DNA of 64,000 bases from Deltaproteobacteria bacterium (GCA_020848905.1 JADLHG010000082.1:1-64000); one strand, 5' to 3'. Numbered from the stretch's first letter, positions 32,534 to 41,534 are shown. Notes: generated by a model from the letters alone, not told the origin. Translations and numbers: made by a program.

Positions 32534-32557
32534 CCACGGAGTGTTCCGTGGTAGATT
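32530..32557 (+). promoter_or_regulatory. Sigma-70-like promoter with embedded operator
   Basis: TTGACC, 16-base spacer, TAGATT. The spacer and flank contain the inverted repeat CCACGGA-GTGT-TCCGTGG (32534-32551), positioned to block or control polymerase. Confidence 0.72.
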
Positions 32558-32625
32558 CCTGAGCGTTCGACGGTGTTCGTTGAACGTGAACGTTGACGTT
32601 GATCAAAGAAGAGGACGAAAGCAAC

Positions 32626-33195
32626 ATGGGTATCATGGATCAGAACGGCGCGCTGGCGACGAAGTTCAAGAGCACGAAGGCGCTGGGCCAGAACCGCAAC
32701 TTCGACAAGTTCGGCCGCTACCTCATGCGGCTCGACGCCGTGCGCCTCGGCAACTCGTTCCGCCAGGGCGGCGAGTACGTGGCGATCGAGCGCACGGTCG
32801 TGCGGTGCCTGGAGGCCCCGCCGAACCTCCCGACCAGCTACGTCGGGGAGGAGGTCGTCGACCTGCTCCTCTCCACCGGCGCGGCGGCCAAGGTCTTCGA
32901 CCAGAAGCTCAAGGGCTTCCTGTGCGCGGTCCTCAACGCCCCGGCCGAGGCGATCGGTTTCGAGGAGCTTCAGGCCTGCCTCGCGGAGGCGCAGCCCCTG
33001 AAGAACCTCCTGATCGAGGTCAACAACGCCCCGCGGATCGTCAAGGTCAAGTCGGGCGCCATGGAGGAGCGCCCCCAGAAGGCCTACGTGAAGGGCTACT
33101 CCTTCAAGGAGGCCAAGGCGATCCTCACGCCCGAGGAGGTCGCCAAGTTCTACCCCAACGGCCTGCTCGACAAGCTCGTCGCCGCCGAGGGGTAG
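32626..33195 (+). CDS. Probable abundant DNA-associated protein, unknown
   Basis: 189 residues from ATG 32626. It has a beta-rich core (RYLMRLDAVRLGNSFRQGGEYVAIERTVVRCLE) reminiscent of small phage ssDNA-binding proteins such as DUF669/gp2.5 types, then a helical part and a C-terminal Lys/Glu region. The assignment is a guess from pattern. Its own regulated promoter and a strong terminator make it a monocistronic, probably highly expressed gene. Confidence 0.7.
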   Translation: MGIMDQNGALATKFKSTKALGQNRNFDKFGRYLMRLDAVRLGNSFRQGGEYVAIERTVVRCLEAPPNLPTSYVGEEVVDLLLSTGAAAKVFDQKLKGFLCAVLNAPAEAIGFEELQACLAEAQPLKNLLIEVNNAPRIVKVKSGAMEERPQKAYVKGYSFKEAKAILTPEEVAKFYPNGLLDKLVAAEG

Positions 33196-33203
33196 CCAGC
33201 CCG

Positions 33204-33237
33204 CCGCGCGGGCCAGGAGCGATCCTGGCCCGCGCGG
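33204..33237 (+). terminator. Strong hairpin terminator
   Basis: 15-bp perfect stem (arm CCGCGCGGGCCAGGA) with GCGA loop, five bases before the tRNA-like element. Confidence 0.7.
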
Positions 33238-33242
33238 GCCTC

Positions 33243-33345
33243 GCCGAGGTAGCTCAACCCCCAGCGCGGGCGCCCGCGCTGACGGGAAAGGTGGAGCCCA
33301 GGCCGCAAGGTCGGGAGGTTGCGGGTTCGACTCCCGCCCTCGGCA
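33243..33345 (+). ncRNA. tRNA-like element 1
   Basis: 103 bases. GCCGAGG pairs perfectly with CCTCGGC (7-bp acceptor), with A as discriminator. The T arm is canonical: GCGGG, loop TTCGACT, CCCGC. TAGCTC...GGAGC gives a 4-bp D stem, but the D loop carries a roughly 30-base insertion forming a perfect GC hairpin. The anticodon region pairs badly (at best a GGCC-GCAA-GGTC hairpin), so no amino acid can be assigned. It is either a decayed tRNA or a structural tRNA mimic in the leader of the next gene. Confidence 0.65.
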
Positions 33346-33363
33346 TCGCACAAGGAGGGTGTC

Positions 33364-34419
33364 ATGGAGGGGCTTTTCCTGCCGGTCGCCGGGGCCGCCG
33401 ACGCGGCGGTCTACTGCACGGTCGCGCTGGTGTCCTGGGCCGCGACCTTCGTCGGGTGTCGCGCGATCGTTCGCCGGGCCCTGCGCCCGGCTGCGAAGCC
33501 GCCGGCGCAGAGCAAGCGCGAGGCGCTCAAGAATGCCCTCGACCAGGCCGAGGAGGAGGTGCTCGCGCAGGAGAAGGCCGACCTCGACGCGGAGAAGAAG
33601 GCCGACGAGGAGCGCCACGAGGCCAACCTCAAGGCGCTGAAGGAGCGCGACGACGCGGCCCTTCGCGCGTTTGAGGAGGAGACCAGTCGACTGAAGGCCG
33701 CCCAGCGGGAGAAGGCCGATCAAGAGAAGGCCGACGCGCTCCGGGCCACTCTCGCTGCCCTCGCCGTCGACGCCGCCCGCCTCAAGGAGGAGGTCGCGCG
33801 TGAGGAGCGCGCCGTCAAGGCGCGCCGCGAGGCGCTCTACGACACCGAGGCGCCCTCCTTCGGCCCAGGCCCCGTGCGAGTCGTTCCGATCACGAGGGCC
33901 GGCATCGTCGCCGGTCGCCCGCGCAAGGAGCCGCTCGTCGACCGCGAGATCGTTCAGCGCGGCGTGCGGCAGATCGACTTCTTCGTCAACCCTCGGGTGT
34001 TCGCGTTTCCGCCGCAGGACTGCGCGCCGCAGACCAAGCTGTTCGGCAAGGACTGCAACATCCAGGGCATGGGCGGGTGCCTGCCTCAGGCCTGGCACTT
34101 CTACTGGTACGGTTGGTCGATCGTCCCCGACGCCACGGCGCACGCGGACGAGGTCGCGCGCCTGATCGACGCTGGGTATGTCGAGTTCCGCTTCGCGACC
34201 TCGACCCTGATCACCGTCCCGCTGTCGAGCGTGATCCGCAAGCTCGACGACTCGCGCCAGCCCTACGACGTGACCGTCAGCGGCAGGCCCGTCGAGATCC
34301 AGGCCCTTGAGGCCTTCCGCGTCAGCCTCTTCTTCCCTGGCGCCGAGGGCGCGCCCGTCGGCGGGTTCGGCCTGAAGTGCGTCCTGCATGGGCTGACGCT
34401 CAAGGGGATCTGCGGGTGA
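33364..34419 (+). CDS. Membrane-anchored coiled-coil protein with virion-like C-terminal domain
   Basis: 351 residues, ATG after AAGGAGG. A transmembrane helix at about 8-32 (AAVYCTVALVSWAATFVG), a long charged coiled coil (60-160), then a domain from about 175 homologous over its length to the 61013-61666 protein: VVPITRAGIVAGRPRKE versus LVPLPSQGTVAGRPRKE, HFYWYGWSI versus HLFWYSWRL, and DVTVSGRPVEIQALEAF versus DVTIMGRPVELNALEAF. It lies inside the replication block yet looks like a virion component; it may be a vertex, minor capsid or membrane-linking protein. Confidence 0.78.
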   Translation: MEGLFLPVAGAADAAVYCTVALVSWAATFVGCRAIVRRALRPAAKPPAQSKREALKNALDQAEEEVLAQEKADLDAEKKADEERHEANLKALKERDDAALRAFEEETSRLKAAQREKADQEKADALRATLAALAVDAARLKEEVAREERAVKARREALYDTEAPSFGPGPVRVVPITRAGIVAGRPRKEPLVDREIVQRGVRQIDFFVNPRVFAFPPQDCAPQTKLFGKDCNIQGMGGCLPQAWHFYWYGWSIVPDATAHADEVARLIDAGYVEFRFATSTLITVPLSSVIRKLDDSRQPYDVTVSGRPVEIQALEAFRVSLFFPGAEGAPVGGFGLKCVLHGLTLKGICG

Positions 34420-36212
34420 CCGTCTTCGGAATCCCGCGCAAGGACGACGCGGAGAGCAGGCAGAAGTGGGTCGGCCTCGACGCCCTGGCCGAAGCCGGGC
34501 GGCGCACCGCGCAGCGGGTCTCCGAGGCCGACGCGGCGCACTTCCTCAAGAAGACCGAGGAGCGGTGGGCCCGCGCGAGGGCGGTCTACGCCGAAGCCCT
34601 GGTCGGCATGAACGACGGCCAGCGGCTCGCGTTCGACGTCCTGTGCAACGGGGGCCGCAACGTCTTCCTCACGGGCGCTGCGGGGACCGGCAAGACCTTC
34701 GTGCTCAAGCGGTGGCTCGACGTGGCCGAGGTTCGCGGCACGAGGGTGGCCCGCTGCGCGAGCACTGGGATCGCCGCCTTGCCCCTCGGTGGGCGGACGC
34801 TCCACCGGATCTCCGGGCTGCGCTACCACGACTGCGTGCGAAGGGCGCTCAACCGCAACGGCTGGTGGTTCAAGCACAAGGCCGCTCAACTCTCCCTGAT
34901 CGACGTGCTCCTCGTCGACGAGGTGAGCATGATCGGAGATCGGACGCTGGCGGCGGCTGACCTCCTCTTCAGGATCGCTCGTAGTCGGCCCGGGGAGCCC
35001 TTCGGCGGCGTGCGGATCGTCTTCGTCGGCGACATGGCGCAGCTTCCGCCTGTGAGCACCCCGGACGTCCCGCAGCGCCACCCGTTCTTCGCGAAGACCT
35101 GGGCCGACCTCGACCTCGTCACCGTCGAACTCACGCAGGTCATGCGGCAGAGCGACCAGGCCTTCGTCTCGATCCTTCAGGACATGCGCCGTGGCGAGGT
35201 CTCCGACGAGGCTTTCGACCTTCTGAAGTCTCGTCGGGTGTCGAACCCGCCCGACGACGCGACGATCCTCGTCGCGACCAACGCCACGGCCGAGCGGATC
35301 AACACCGCGAAGCTCCTCTCGCTCCCTGGCGAGACGATCGACGTCGACGCCCAGGACGAGTGCGCCGAGACCCCCTTCGGCACCGCCTCCATGAAGACCC
35401 TCTCCGACAACTGCCTGGCGCCAGAGACGCTCTCGATCCGCGTCGGGGCGCGAGTCATGTTCCTCGTGAACGATTCGACCCTCAACGGGGAGCGGTTCGT
35501 CAACGGCGACCTCGGGACCGTGATCGACGTGACGCCCGAGGAGGCCCTCATGGCCGGCGTCGGCGCCGACGGCATGATCGCGTCGCGTGTCCCCGCCATG
35601 GGACGGCGGTCCGACTTCACGTCCGAGATGGGCAACGGTTACGACGACGGCTGCGAGGTGGCCTCTGCGCCGGCGATCCCCGTCCGCAAGGACGACGGGA
35701 CGATCGTCTACGTTGGGCTCTCGGGGTGGGCCGTGCGCGACGACGACGACTACTGCGTCGCTCGTCGGCTCCAGTATCCGCTGCGCCTCGCCTGGGCGAT
35801 CACGATCCACAAGAGCCAGGGCATGACGATCCCCAAGGTCTGCGTCGACCTGGGCGAGGTCTTCGCCCCCGGGCAGGCCTATGTGGCGCTCTCCCGCGCG
35901 CGCACCCTGGAGGGGCTGACGCTCCTGTCCGTCAGCCGGGACAAGATCACGGTTCACCCGGCCGTCAAGGCGTTCCTCAAGGGCGAGGCGGTCGCGGACG
36001 ACGTCACGTCCCTGATCACGGAGGTCGACGCGCTCGGCGGCTGGCCGTGCGAGATCGAGGACGTCCCGCACATCGCGCAGGAGGCTGTCGACGCGCTCTG
36101 GGGGCACCCGCGAGTGGGGCTGTGGGCCTCGGCCAAGCAGGAGCAGGAGCGGCGCCAGGAGCAGGAGCGGGCGACGATCCTGTCGCGGCTCAGGAAGCGG
36201 GGGTCCGCGTGA
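34416..36212 (+). CDS. PIF1/RecD2-like superfamily 1B helicase
   Basis: 598 residues from a GTG overlapping the upstream stop. GAAGTGKT near 88 (motif I), STGIAAL..GGRTLHR (Ia), LLVDEVSMI near 166 (II), VFVGDMAQLPPV (III), ITIHKSQGMT near 462 (V) and VALSRARTLEGL near 491 (VI). These are 5'-3' helicases. The absence of RecB/RecC-type partners favours a replicative or recombination role beside the polymerase. Confidence 0.93.
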   Translation: MTVFGIPRKDDAESRQKWVGLDALAEAGRRTAQRVSEADAAHFLKKTEERWARARAVYAEALVGMNDGQRLAFDVLCNGGRNVFLTGAAGTGKTFVLKRWLDVAEVRGTRVARCASTGIAALPLGGRTLHRISGLRYHDCVRRALNRNGWWFKHKAAQLSLIDVLLVDEVSMIGDRTLAAADLLFRIARSRPGEPFGGVRIVFVGDMAQLPPVSTPDVPQRHPFFAKTWADLDLVTVELTQVMRQSDQAFVSILQDMRRGEVSDEAFDLLKSRRVSNPPDDATILVATNATAERINTAKLLSLPGETIDVDAQDECAETPFGTASMKTLSDNCLAPETLSIRVGARVMFLVNDSTLNGERFVNGDLGTVIDVTPEEALMAGVGADGMIASRVPAMGRRSDFTSEMGNGYDDGCEVASAPAIPVRKDDGTIVYVGLSGWAVRDDDDYCVARRLQYPLRLAWAITIHKSQGMTIPKVCVDLGEVFAPGQAYVALSRARTLEGLTLLSVSRDKITVHPAVKAFLKGEAVADDVTSLITEVDALGGWPCEIEDVPHIAQEAVDALWGHPRVGLWASAKQEQERRQEQERATILSRLRKRGSA

Positions 36213-38512
36213 CCGCCGTCGCCGACGCTCCTGCCCCAGCCGCGACCATCCCTGGCGGCGCCGTGACCGTCCCTGTCATGGCCTTCGACACCGAGACCTA
36301 CCTGATCGGCCCCGGCGCGATTGCCCCCAAGGTCGTCTGCGGATCGTTCGCGACCGACGGCCAGGAGCCCGTGCTCGTGGCCGCGGTCGACGGCCTGAAG
36401 GACGCCCTGGCCGAGGTGCTCAAGGCCGCCGCGGGCGGCGGCCTCGGGATCGTGATCCACAACGCCTCGTTCGACGCCGCCGCCACGAGCGCGACGTGGC
36501 CCGAGCTTCTGCCGCTGTGGTTCGCGGCCTACGACGCCGGGCGCGTCTACTGCACGAAGGTCCGCGAGAAGCTGCTCAACCTCTCGACGCATGGGAAGCT
36601 CGACGACCTCGTCCTCCCCGGTGGGAACACGAAGCCGATCAGCTATCAACTCGCCTCGCTCGTCTTCGAGTACTTCGGCGAGGACCGCTCGGCCGAGAAG
36701 GGCGACGAGTCCTGGCGGCTCAACTACCACCTCCTCGACGGCAAGTCGGCGAAGGACTACCCGCCGGCCGCCGCGCAGTACGCCCTTCAGGACGCCGTCG
36801 ACCACCTTCGGGTCTTCCGCGCCCAGGAGGAGCGGCTGCGTCGCTCGGCCGAGAAGGGCTACGACGCGGCGAGCATGGCCACGCAGGAGCTTCAGGCCTT
36901 CACCGACTTCGGCCTGCTCCTCATGACCGCGCGTGGCCTCCTCGTCGACTCCGAGCGCAAGCGCCAGGTCGAGGAGATGCTCACGCGCGAGCTTGCCCCC
37001 GACAAGGTCGCGCTGCTGATCAAGCACAAGATCCTGCGCCCCGCCGAGCCGGCGCGTCCCTACGCCAACGGCGCTAAGAACCCCGACGGCTCGCCCAAGA
37101 TCAAGGCGGAGGTGCCGGAGAGCGTCGACACCAAGGCGCTCAAGGAGCGCGTCGAGTTGGTCTGCAAGACGTTCGGCGAGGACGTCAAGCTGACCCCCAC
37201 GGGAGCGATCTCGACCGACAAGGACGTCCTCGGCCGGATCTCGCACCGCGACCCCGTGCTCGCGCAGTTTGAGCACCGCCAGTCGCTCCAGAAGCTCGTC
37301 ACGACCGAGCTTCCGCGGATCTCCGGCTCGGTGGTCCACTGCCCGTTCGACGTGCTCAAGGAGACCGGGCGGACCTCGTCCTACGAGATCAAGACCGGCA
37401 AGGGCGTCAACCGCAAGCCGCTCTACCCGTCCATGAACGGGCAGAACGTCGACCCGCGGATCCGGCCTGTCTTCGTCCCTCGCCCGGGGTTCCTCCTCTT
37501 CTCGATCGACTACCACGCGATCGACCTCGTGGCGTTCGCTCAGGTCTGCTACTGGCTCTTCGGCACGTCGGTGCTCCGCGACGGCTTCAACGCGGACATT
37601 GACCCGCACGCCTACCTCGGCGCGCAGCTTGCCTACGCCCTCGACGGCCCCTACCGCGCCGCCGCGGACCGCGTCGGCGCGAGCAAGCCGATCGACAACT
37701 TCAAGTTCTTCGACAAGCTCAAGAAGGCGAAGTGGCAGTTCACCGACGCGGGGCTCTCGGGCCACGCGAGGGCCTACCTGCCGCCCGGCGACCTCGCGGA
37801 GGCGTTCAAGGGCGACTTCCCGCAGCCGCCCGAGAAGGGCTGGAAGGGCGGGACGTTCTTCAGCCACTACCGCACGTTCGCCAAGCCCACGGGGCTGGGC
37901 TATCCCGGGGGCCTCGGCCCGGACACGTTCGTCGACTTCGCGCGCACGCCCTACGGCGTGATCGTCACCCGGCAGCAGGCCGTCGAGCTTCGTGAGGTCT
38001 GGCGATACACCTACCCCGAGGCGCCGCGCTACCTTCAGTACATCAACGACCAGTGCCTCGACCCGACGAGCCAGGGCGAGGACGAGCCGCGCTACCGCTA
38101 CACGAGCCCGCTGGGCATGGTCCGCTCGCGCGCGACCTACTGCGCGGCGGCGAACGGCTTCGGGCTTCAGACCCCCGAGGCCGAGGGCATGAAGCTGGCC
38201 GTGTGCCGCCTCCAGCGCGCCTGCTACGACCCGACGATCGGCTCGCCGCTCTACGGGTTCATGTTCCCGCAGATCATGATCCACGACGAGATCGTGGGCG
38301 AGGTGGCCTACGAGCCGGGCTCCGAGCGCGAGACGACGGCGCTCCTCAACGAGGCCGGCCGGATCATGCGGGACGCCATGCAGCAGGTGCTGCCGGACGT
38401 CAAGGTCAAGACCAAGCCGTGCGTCATGCGGCGCTGGTACAAGGAGGCCGAGCAGGTGCTCGACGCGCAGGGGAATATCGTTCCTTGGGCGCCGGCCCAG
38501 GAAACCCGATAG
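36209..38512 (+). CDS. Family A DNA polymerase
   Basis: 767 residues from a GTG overlapping the upstream stop. Residues 20-210 are a 3'-5' exonuclease with FDTET (DxE) near 28, HNASFDAA (ExoII) and a later Asp in DAVDHLRVF. Polymerase motifs: A, FSIDYHAIDLVAFA near 432, where the usual SQIE is HAID; B, FAKPTGLGYPGG near 555; C, MIHDEIVGE near 690. The motif A Glu-to-Asp change would affect the steric gate and deserves note. It is the main replicative polymerase of the element. Confidence 0.95.
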   Translation: MTAVADAPAPAATIPGGAVTVPVMAFDTETYLIGPGAIAPKVVCGSFATDGQEPVLVAAVDGLKDALAEVLKAAAGGGLGIVIHNASFDAAATSATWPELLPLWFAAYDAGRVYCTKVREKLLNLSTHGKLDDLVLPGGNTKPISYQLASLVFEYFGEDRSAEKGDESWRLNYHLLDGKSAKDYPPAAAQYALQDAVDHLRVFRAQEERLRRSAEKGYDAASMATQELQAFTDFGLLLMTARGLLVDSERKRQVEEMLTRELAPDKVALLIKHKILRPAEPARPYANGAKNPDGSPKIKAEVPESVDTKALKERVELVCKTFGEDVKLTPTGAISTDKDVLGRISHRDPVLAQFEHRQSLQKLVTTELPRISGSVVHCPFDVLKETGRTSSYEIKTGKGVNRKPLYPSMNGQNVDPRIRPVFVPRPGFLLFSIDYHAIDLVAFAQVCYWLFGTSVLRDGFNADIDPHAYLGAQLAYALDGPYRAAADRVGASKPIDNFKFFDKLKKAKWQFTDAGLSGHARAYLPPGDLAEAFKGDFPQPPEKGWKGGTFFSHYRTFAKPTGLGYPGGLGPDTFVDFARTPYGVIVTRQQAVELREVWRYTYPEAPRYLQYINDQCLDPTSQGEDEPRYRYTSPLGMVRSRATYCAAANGFGLQTPEAEGMKLAVCRLQRACYDPTIGSPLYGFMFPQIMIHDEIVGEVAYEPGSERETTALLNEAGRIMRDAMQQVLPDVKVKTKPCVMRRWYKEAEQVLDAQGNIVPWAPAQETR

Positions 38513-38517
38513 GCCCC

Positions 38518-38545
38518 TTGACCTGAGTCGGGTGTCGGATAGTAT
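38518..38545 (+). promoter_or_regulatory. Sigma-70-like promoter
   Basis: TTGACC, 16-base spacer, TAGTAT, five bases after the polymerase stop. Confidence 0.78.
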
Positions 38546-38567
38546 CCCGGCCCGTAGCGGAGGAAGT

Positions 38568-38912
38568 GTGCCGAAGTCGAAGATCACGGAGAACCTGCTC
38601 CAGCAGGTGATCGTCAAGGAGGAGAGCGCCGAGACCACGCGCAAGCGTACGCGAGGCAAGAACCGCCCCTCGATCTTCATGCCCTTCGTCGAGAAGGCGA
38701 AGAAGCTCAAGCTGGGCAAGAGCCTCCTGATCTCGCCCCCCAAGGGCTTCACGGCCAGGCGGTGGTATCTGTGCCTGGTGGGGCCGCTGCGCCTCAAGGC
38801 GGCGCCGTGCGTCGCCGGGCGCCTCTCGATCGGGACCACCGAGGACGGGAAGGTCTACGTCATGCACGTCGAGCGCAAGAAGCCCGGCCCGCAGGCTCGG
38901 AGGGCCTCCTAG
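38568..38912 (+). CDS. Small basic protein
   Basis: 114 residues; GTG after GGAGGAA. A basic N-terminus with KRTRGKNRP, then a compact beta region. Unknown; first gene of the 38.6-41.5 kb operon. Confidence 0.68.
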   Translation: MPKSKITENLLQQVIVKEESAETTRKRTRGKNRPSIFMPFVEKAKKLKLGKSLLISPPKGFTARRWYLCLVGPLRLKAAPCVAGRLSIGTTEDGKVYVMHVERKKPGPQARRAS

Positions 38913-39121
38913 TGGCGAACCCGGAGGTGACCAACTACATGCCCGACAAGGCCACCCCCTGCGTCGGCTGCGGGACGCCCCTCACGCGCTGCGTGGCCTG
39001 CGCCGTCAAGGCCGTCGCCGCCGACGTGGCGAAGGACTACGGCCCCATGATGGGCCAGATGATCCTGGCGAAGCTCCAGACCTACCTGGCGAAGCTGGCC
39101 GAGAAGGACGCGGGGAAGTAG
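38912..39121 (+). CDS. Small zinc protein
   Basis: 69 residues from a GTG sharing one base with the upstream stop. CVGCG...CVAC at 17-30 is a zinc knuckle, followed by an amphipathic helix. Confidence 0.65.
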   Translation: MANPEVTNYMPDKATPCVGCGTPLTRCVACAVKAVAADVAKDYGPMMGQMILAKLQTYLAKLAEKDAGK

Positions 39122-39123
39122 CC

Positions 39124-39504
39124 ATGGCGGTCGGAGATTCGGGCGAGCGCATGGCGGAGGCCTTGACGTGCGTGGCGCAGCGGATCGACGTCGCGGTCGA
39201 TAAGCTGGGCTCCTTGAGCGCGGAGGCGGTCACCGCGGTCAGCGTCCTCGACGCCCTGGTCGACAAGACCGGTAGCGGCGTGATCGCGCAGCGAGACACC
39301 GCGAGGTGCTTGGACGCCCTGGTCGACGTCCTCAAGCGCGGGGTCGAGGTTCAGGAGCGCATGGAGCGGCGCCTCAACGACTGGGAGGAGCGGTTCGCAC
39401 CTCTCTTCGACAAGGTCCAGGCCGACGCCGGGGCCGCGCCTCCTCCGGCCCCGCCCACGAAGCTCCGCGTCCGCAAGGGCAACAAGAACAAGAAGGGTGT
39501 CTGA
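39124..39504 (+). CDS. Small coiled-coil protein
   Basis: 126 residues, helical through about residue 95, then a Pro/Ala linker and a Lys/Asn-rich basic tail (RKGNKNKKG). It may be an assembly or tethering protein; unknown. Confidence 0.66.
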   Translation: MAVGDSGERMAEALTCVAQRIDVAVDKLGSLSAEAVTAVSVLDALVDKTGSGVIAQRDTARCLDALVDVLKRGVEVQERMERRLNDWEERFAPLFDKVQADAGAAPPPAPPTKLRVRKGNKNKKGV

Positions 39505-40133
39505 TGTACTCCGTCGAGGAGCTTGAGCTTTCGCTCCTGGCCTGGTTCTGGAACGTCCGCTTCTGGCGCGACCGCCAGGCGTCCGCGTTCACGGCGAACA
39601 CGAACCAGGCCACCGGCCTGCCGGAGTCCGCGAACGATCTCCTGCCGACCTACCGCGCCGTCGGTGGCGACCGCCTGGCCCTGGAGGTCACGCCCGTCCC
39701 CGGCGACCTGGCGGCGAGCATGATCAAGTACGAGACCGCGCAGCGCGAGTGGCGCGAGCTTTCGATCAAGCCCCGCCACCAGTGGACGGACGAGGAGCGG
39801 GCGACGCACGAGGCGCTCACGCACCGGATCAAGCTCGCGGCGCACCGTCTCGGCGAGAAGGGCTTCCTCGACCTCCGTCCGCAGGACGATCAGGGCGAGC
39901 CGCAGGCCCTCGGTGAGGACGGCCTGACGGCGCGCTTCAAGCTGACGACGCGCGGCCTGGAGGAGGCCCGTCGTCGCGTGCGCGGGACGAAGTTCGAGTA
40001 CATGCCTCGGGGGTGGGAGGACGCCCTCGCCCCGAGCGAGAAGAGCCAGGCGCCGGAGTGGCTCCAGGCGCAGTGGCGGCAGGGGTCGGTGACCGGCACG
40101 GGGCCGGTGAACGTGCAGGGGGGTGAGGCGTGA
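39504..40133 (+). CDS. Hypothetical protein
   Basis: 209 residues from an ATG overlapping the upstream stop (TGATG). An aromatic N-terminus (LLAWFWNVRFWRDRQ), then helical charged regions. Not recognised. Confidence 0.7.
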   Translation: MYSVEELELSLLAWFWNVRFWRDRQASAFTANTNQATGLPESANDLLPTYRAVGGDRLALEVTPVPGDLAASMIKYETAQREWRELSIKPRHQWTDEERATHEALTHRIKLAAHRLGEKGFLDLRPQDDQGEPQALGEDGLTARFKLTTRGLEEARRRVRGTKFEYMPRGWEDALAPSEKSQAPEWLQAQWRQGSVTGTGPVNVQGGEA

Positions 40134-40636
40134 TCATGGGCGAGGACGAGGACGTCGGGACGGAGACCGCGGTCGACGAGGTCGAGGCGGGCGTGGACGA
40201 GGACGCGGGCGACGCGGACAACGACGCGGAGGGCGGGGCGCTGCTCTACTCCGTGACCCTCAAGGAGGGCCAGCAGATCCTCGTGCTCGACGTGCGCGAC
40301 GCCCCGGACATGATCGCGGACTTCCACCGCGACGCGAACGAGCCGTTCTTCACCTTCACGGGCGACAACGGCCTGGGCGCGGCGACGGTCCGCACCGATC
40401 AGGTGGTCTCGATCGCGGTCGCCCTGTCGCCCGACGACGTGGCGGCCTACATGGGCGAGGGCCCGGAGGACGAGGACGAGGTCGAGCCCGAGAAGCCCTG
40501 GCAGCGCGTCCAGCGCATGGCCGAGGAGCGCGAGGCCGCGAAGCGCGCCGCCAAGGCCGAGAAGCGCGCCCAGGCCGCCGGCGGCCACGGGAACCCCGGC
40601 GGGCCCAAGAAGGGCCTGAAGGGGCTGGCCCCGTGA
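40130..40636 (+). CDS. Acidic protein with basic tail
   Basis: 168 residues from a GTG (GTGA overlap); an ATG follows two codons later. Residues 1-35 are acidic, 38-110 a beta-rich domain (LLYSVTLKEGQQILVLDV), 125-168 Lys/Arg/Gly. Unknown. Confidence 0.66.
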   Translation: MIMGEDEDVGTETAVDEVEAGVDEDAGDADNDAEGGALLYSVTLKEGQQILVLDVRDAPDMIADFHRDANEPFFTFTGDNGLGAATVRTDQVVSIAVALSPDDVAAYMGEGPEDEDEVEPEKPWQRVQRMAEEREAAKRAAKAEKRAQAAGGHGNPGGPKKGLKGLAP

Positions 40637-41085
40637 GCGACTTCGCGGACGCGGTGGAGGCCGAGCGCATGCTGCGCGCGGCGGCGGCGAGCGCCGGGGC
40701 GGCGACGGCTGGCGACACGGTCCAGGCCGACGGGGAGAGCGTCAAGCAGATGTTCGGCAGCGCCTCGGGCGGCATGGGGTCGGGCGGCGCCGGCGGCACG
40801 GCGGCCGGCAAGCTCTTCGGCATGTTCCCCCTGGACGAGAACGGCTCGACGCCCTTCGGCTGCGGCGGGCTCAAGTTCGGCACCGTCCCGCCGCCCGAGG
40901 TCGTGCGCGAGGTCAAGGTGTCGTTCGTCGGCTTCGGCGACATGGAGGTCGAGTTCGACGAGATCGTGATCAAGGGCGTCAAGGCGCGTCGCCGCGAGGC
41001 GTTCGCGCCGCTGCCCCTGGCGCCCGGCGGGCCGGCCGCGCAGGTGCCGCTGACCATGCCCTACGAGACCAACCCGCGGTTCTAG
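40633..41085 (+). CDS. Gly/Ala-rich protein with beta domain
   Basis: 150 residues from a GTG (GTGA overlap). A Gly/Ser linker at 40-60, then a beta-rich segment (EVKVSFVGFGDMEVEFDEIVI). Possibly structural; unknown. Confidence 0.66.
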   Translation: MSDFADAVEAERMLRAAAASAGAATAGDTVQADGESVKQMFGSASGGMGSGGAGGTAAGKLFGMFPLDENGSTPFGCGGLKFGTVPPPEVVREVKVSFVGFGDMEVEFDEIVIKGVKARRREAFAPLPLAPGGPAAQVPLTMPYETNPRF

Positions 41086-41102
41086 CCGCGAAGGAGGAGA
41101 CC

Positions 41103-41480
41103 ATGGAGTCGATGACGTCGAACCTGAAGATGGTGAAGATCAACAAGGCGCGGCTGCTGGCGAAGCTCCGCGAGAACCGCGAGGAGCACGTCCGGCTGTT
41201 CAACGAGGCGATCGAGGGCTACTACGACGCCTTCACGACGGCGCTCAAGCAGAAGCTGGAGCAGGTCGCGCGGCGCGAGGAGGTCAGCCACACGATCGAC
41301 CTCGACCGGCCGCGCAACTACGCGGACTCCTACTCGCGCGCGATCTCGATGCTGGAGTGGGAGGAGGACGAGGTCGTGACGCTCTCGGTCAGGGACTTCA
41401 ACTCCTACGTGCTCGACGACTGGGCCTGGGCCCGGGAGTTCAAGCACCTCCACAAGAACTACTCGCTGCCCAGGTCGTAG
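41103..41480 (+). CDS. Hypothetical helical protein
   Basis: 125 residues; ATG after AAGGAGGAG. An N-terminal long helix and a C-terminal aromatic, acidic segment. This architecture recurs in many tailed phages as a small conserved virion-region protein, but I cannot name it. Confidence 0.7.
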   Translation: MESMTSNLKMVKINKARLLAKLRENREEHVRLFNEAIEGYYDAFTTALKQKLEQVARREEVSHTIDLDRPRNYADSYSRAISMLEWEEDEVVTLSVRDFNSYVLDDWAWAREFKHLHKNYSLPRS

Positions 41481-41506
41481 CCAGGCGGGCAAGAGCGCGA
41501 ACCAAG

Positions 41507-41528
41507 AGGGCGGCCTTCGGGCCGCCCT
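41507..41528. terminator. Bidirectional hairpin terminator
   Basis: 9-bp stem (AGGGCGGCC / GGCCGCCCT) with a TTCG loop between convergent genes; plus-strand tail CGTTCGTT. Confidence 0.7.
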
Positions 41529-41534
41529 CGTTCG

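Noticed and set aside
33243-33345. Functional tRNA gene
   Set aside because: The anticodon arm does not pair and position 33 would be C rather than U, so no isotype can be given.
23853-36107. Long open frames on the strand opposite the replication genes
   Set aside because: They are Arg/Leu/Val/Gly-rich antisense shadows caused by G+C-rich third positions and lack ribosome sites and motifs.
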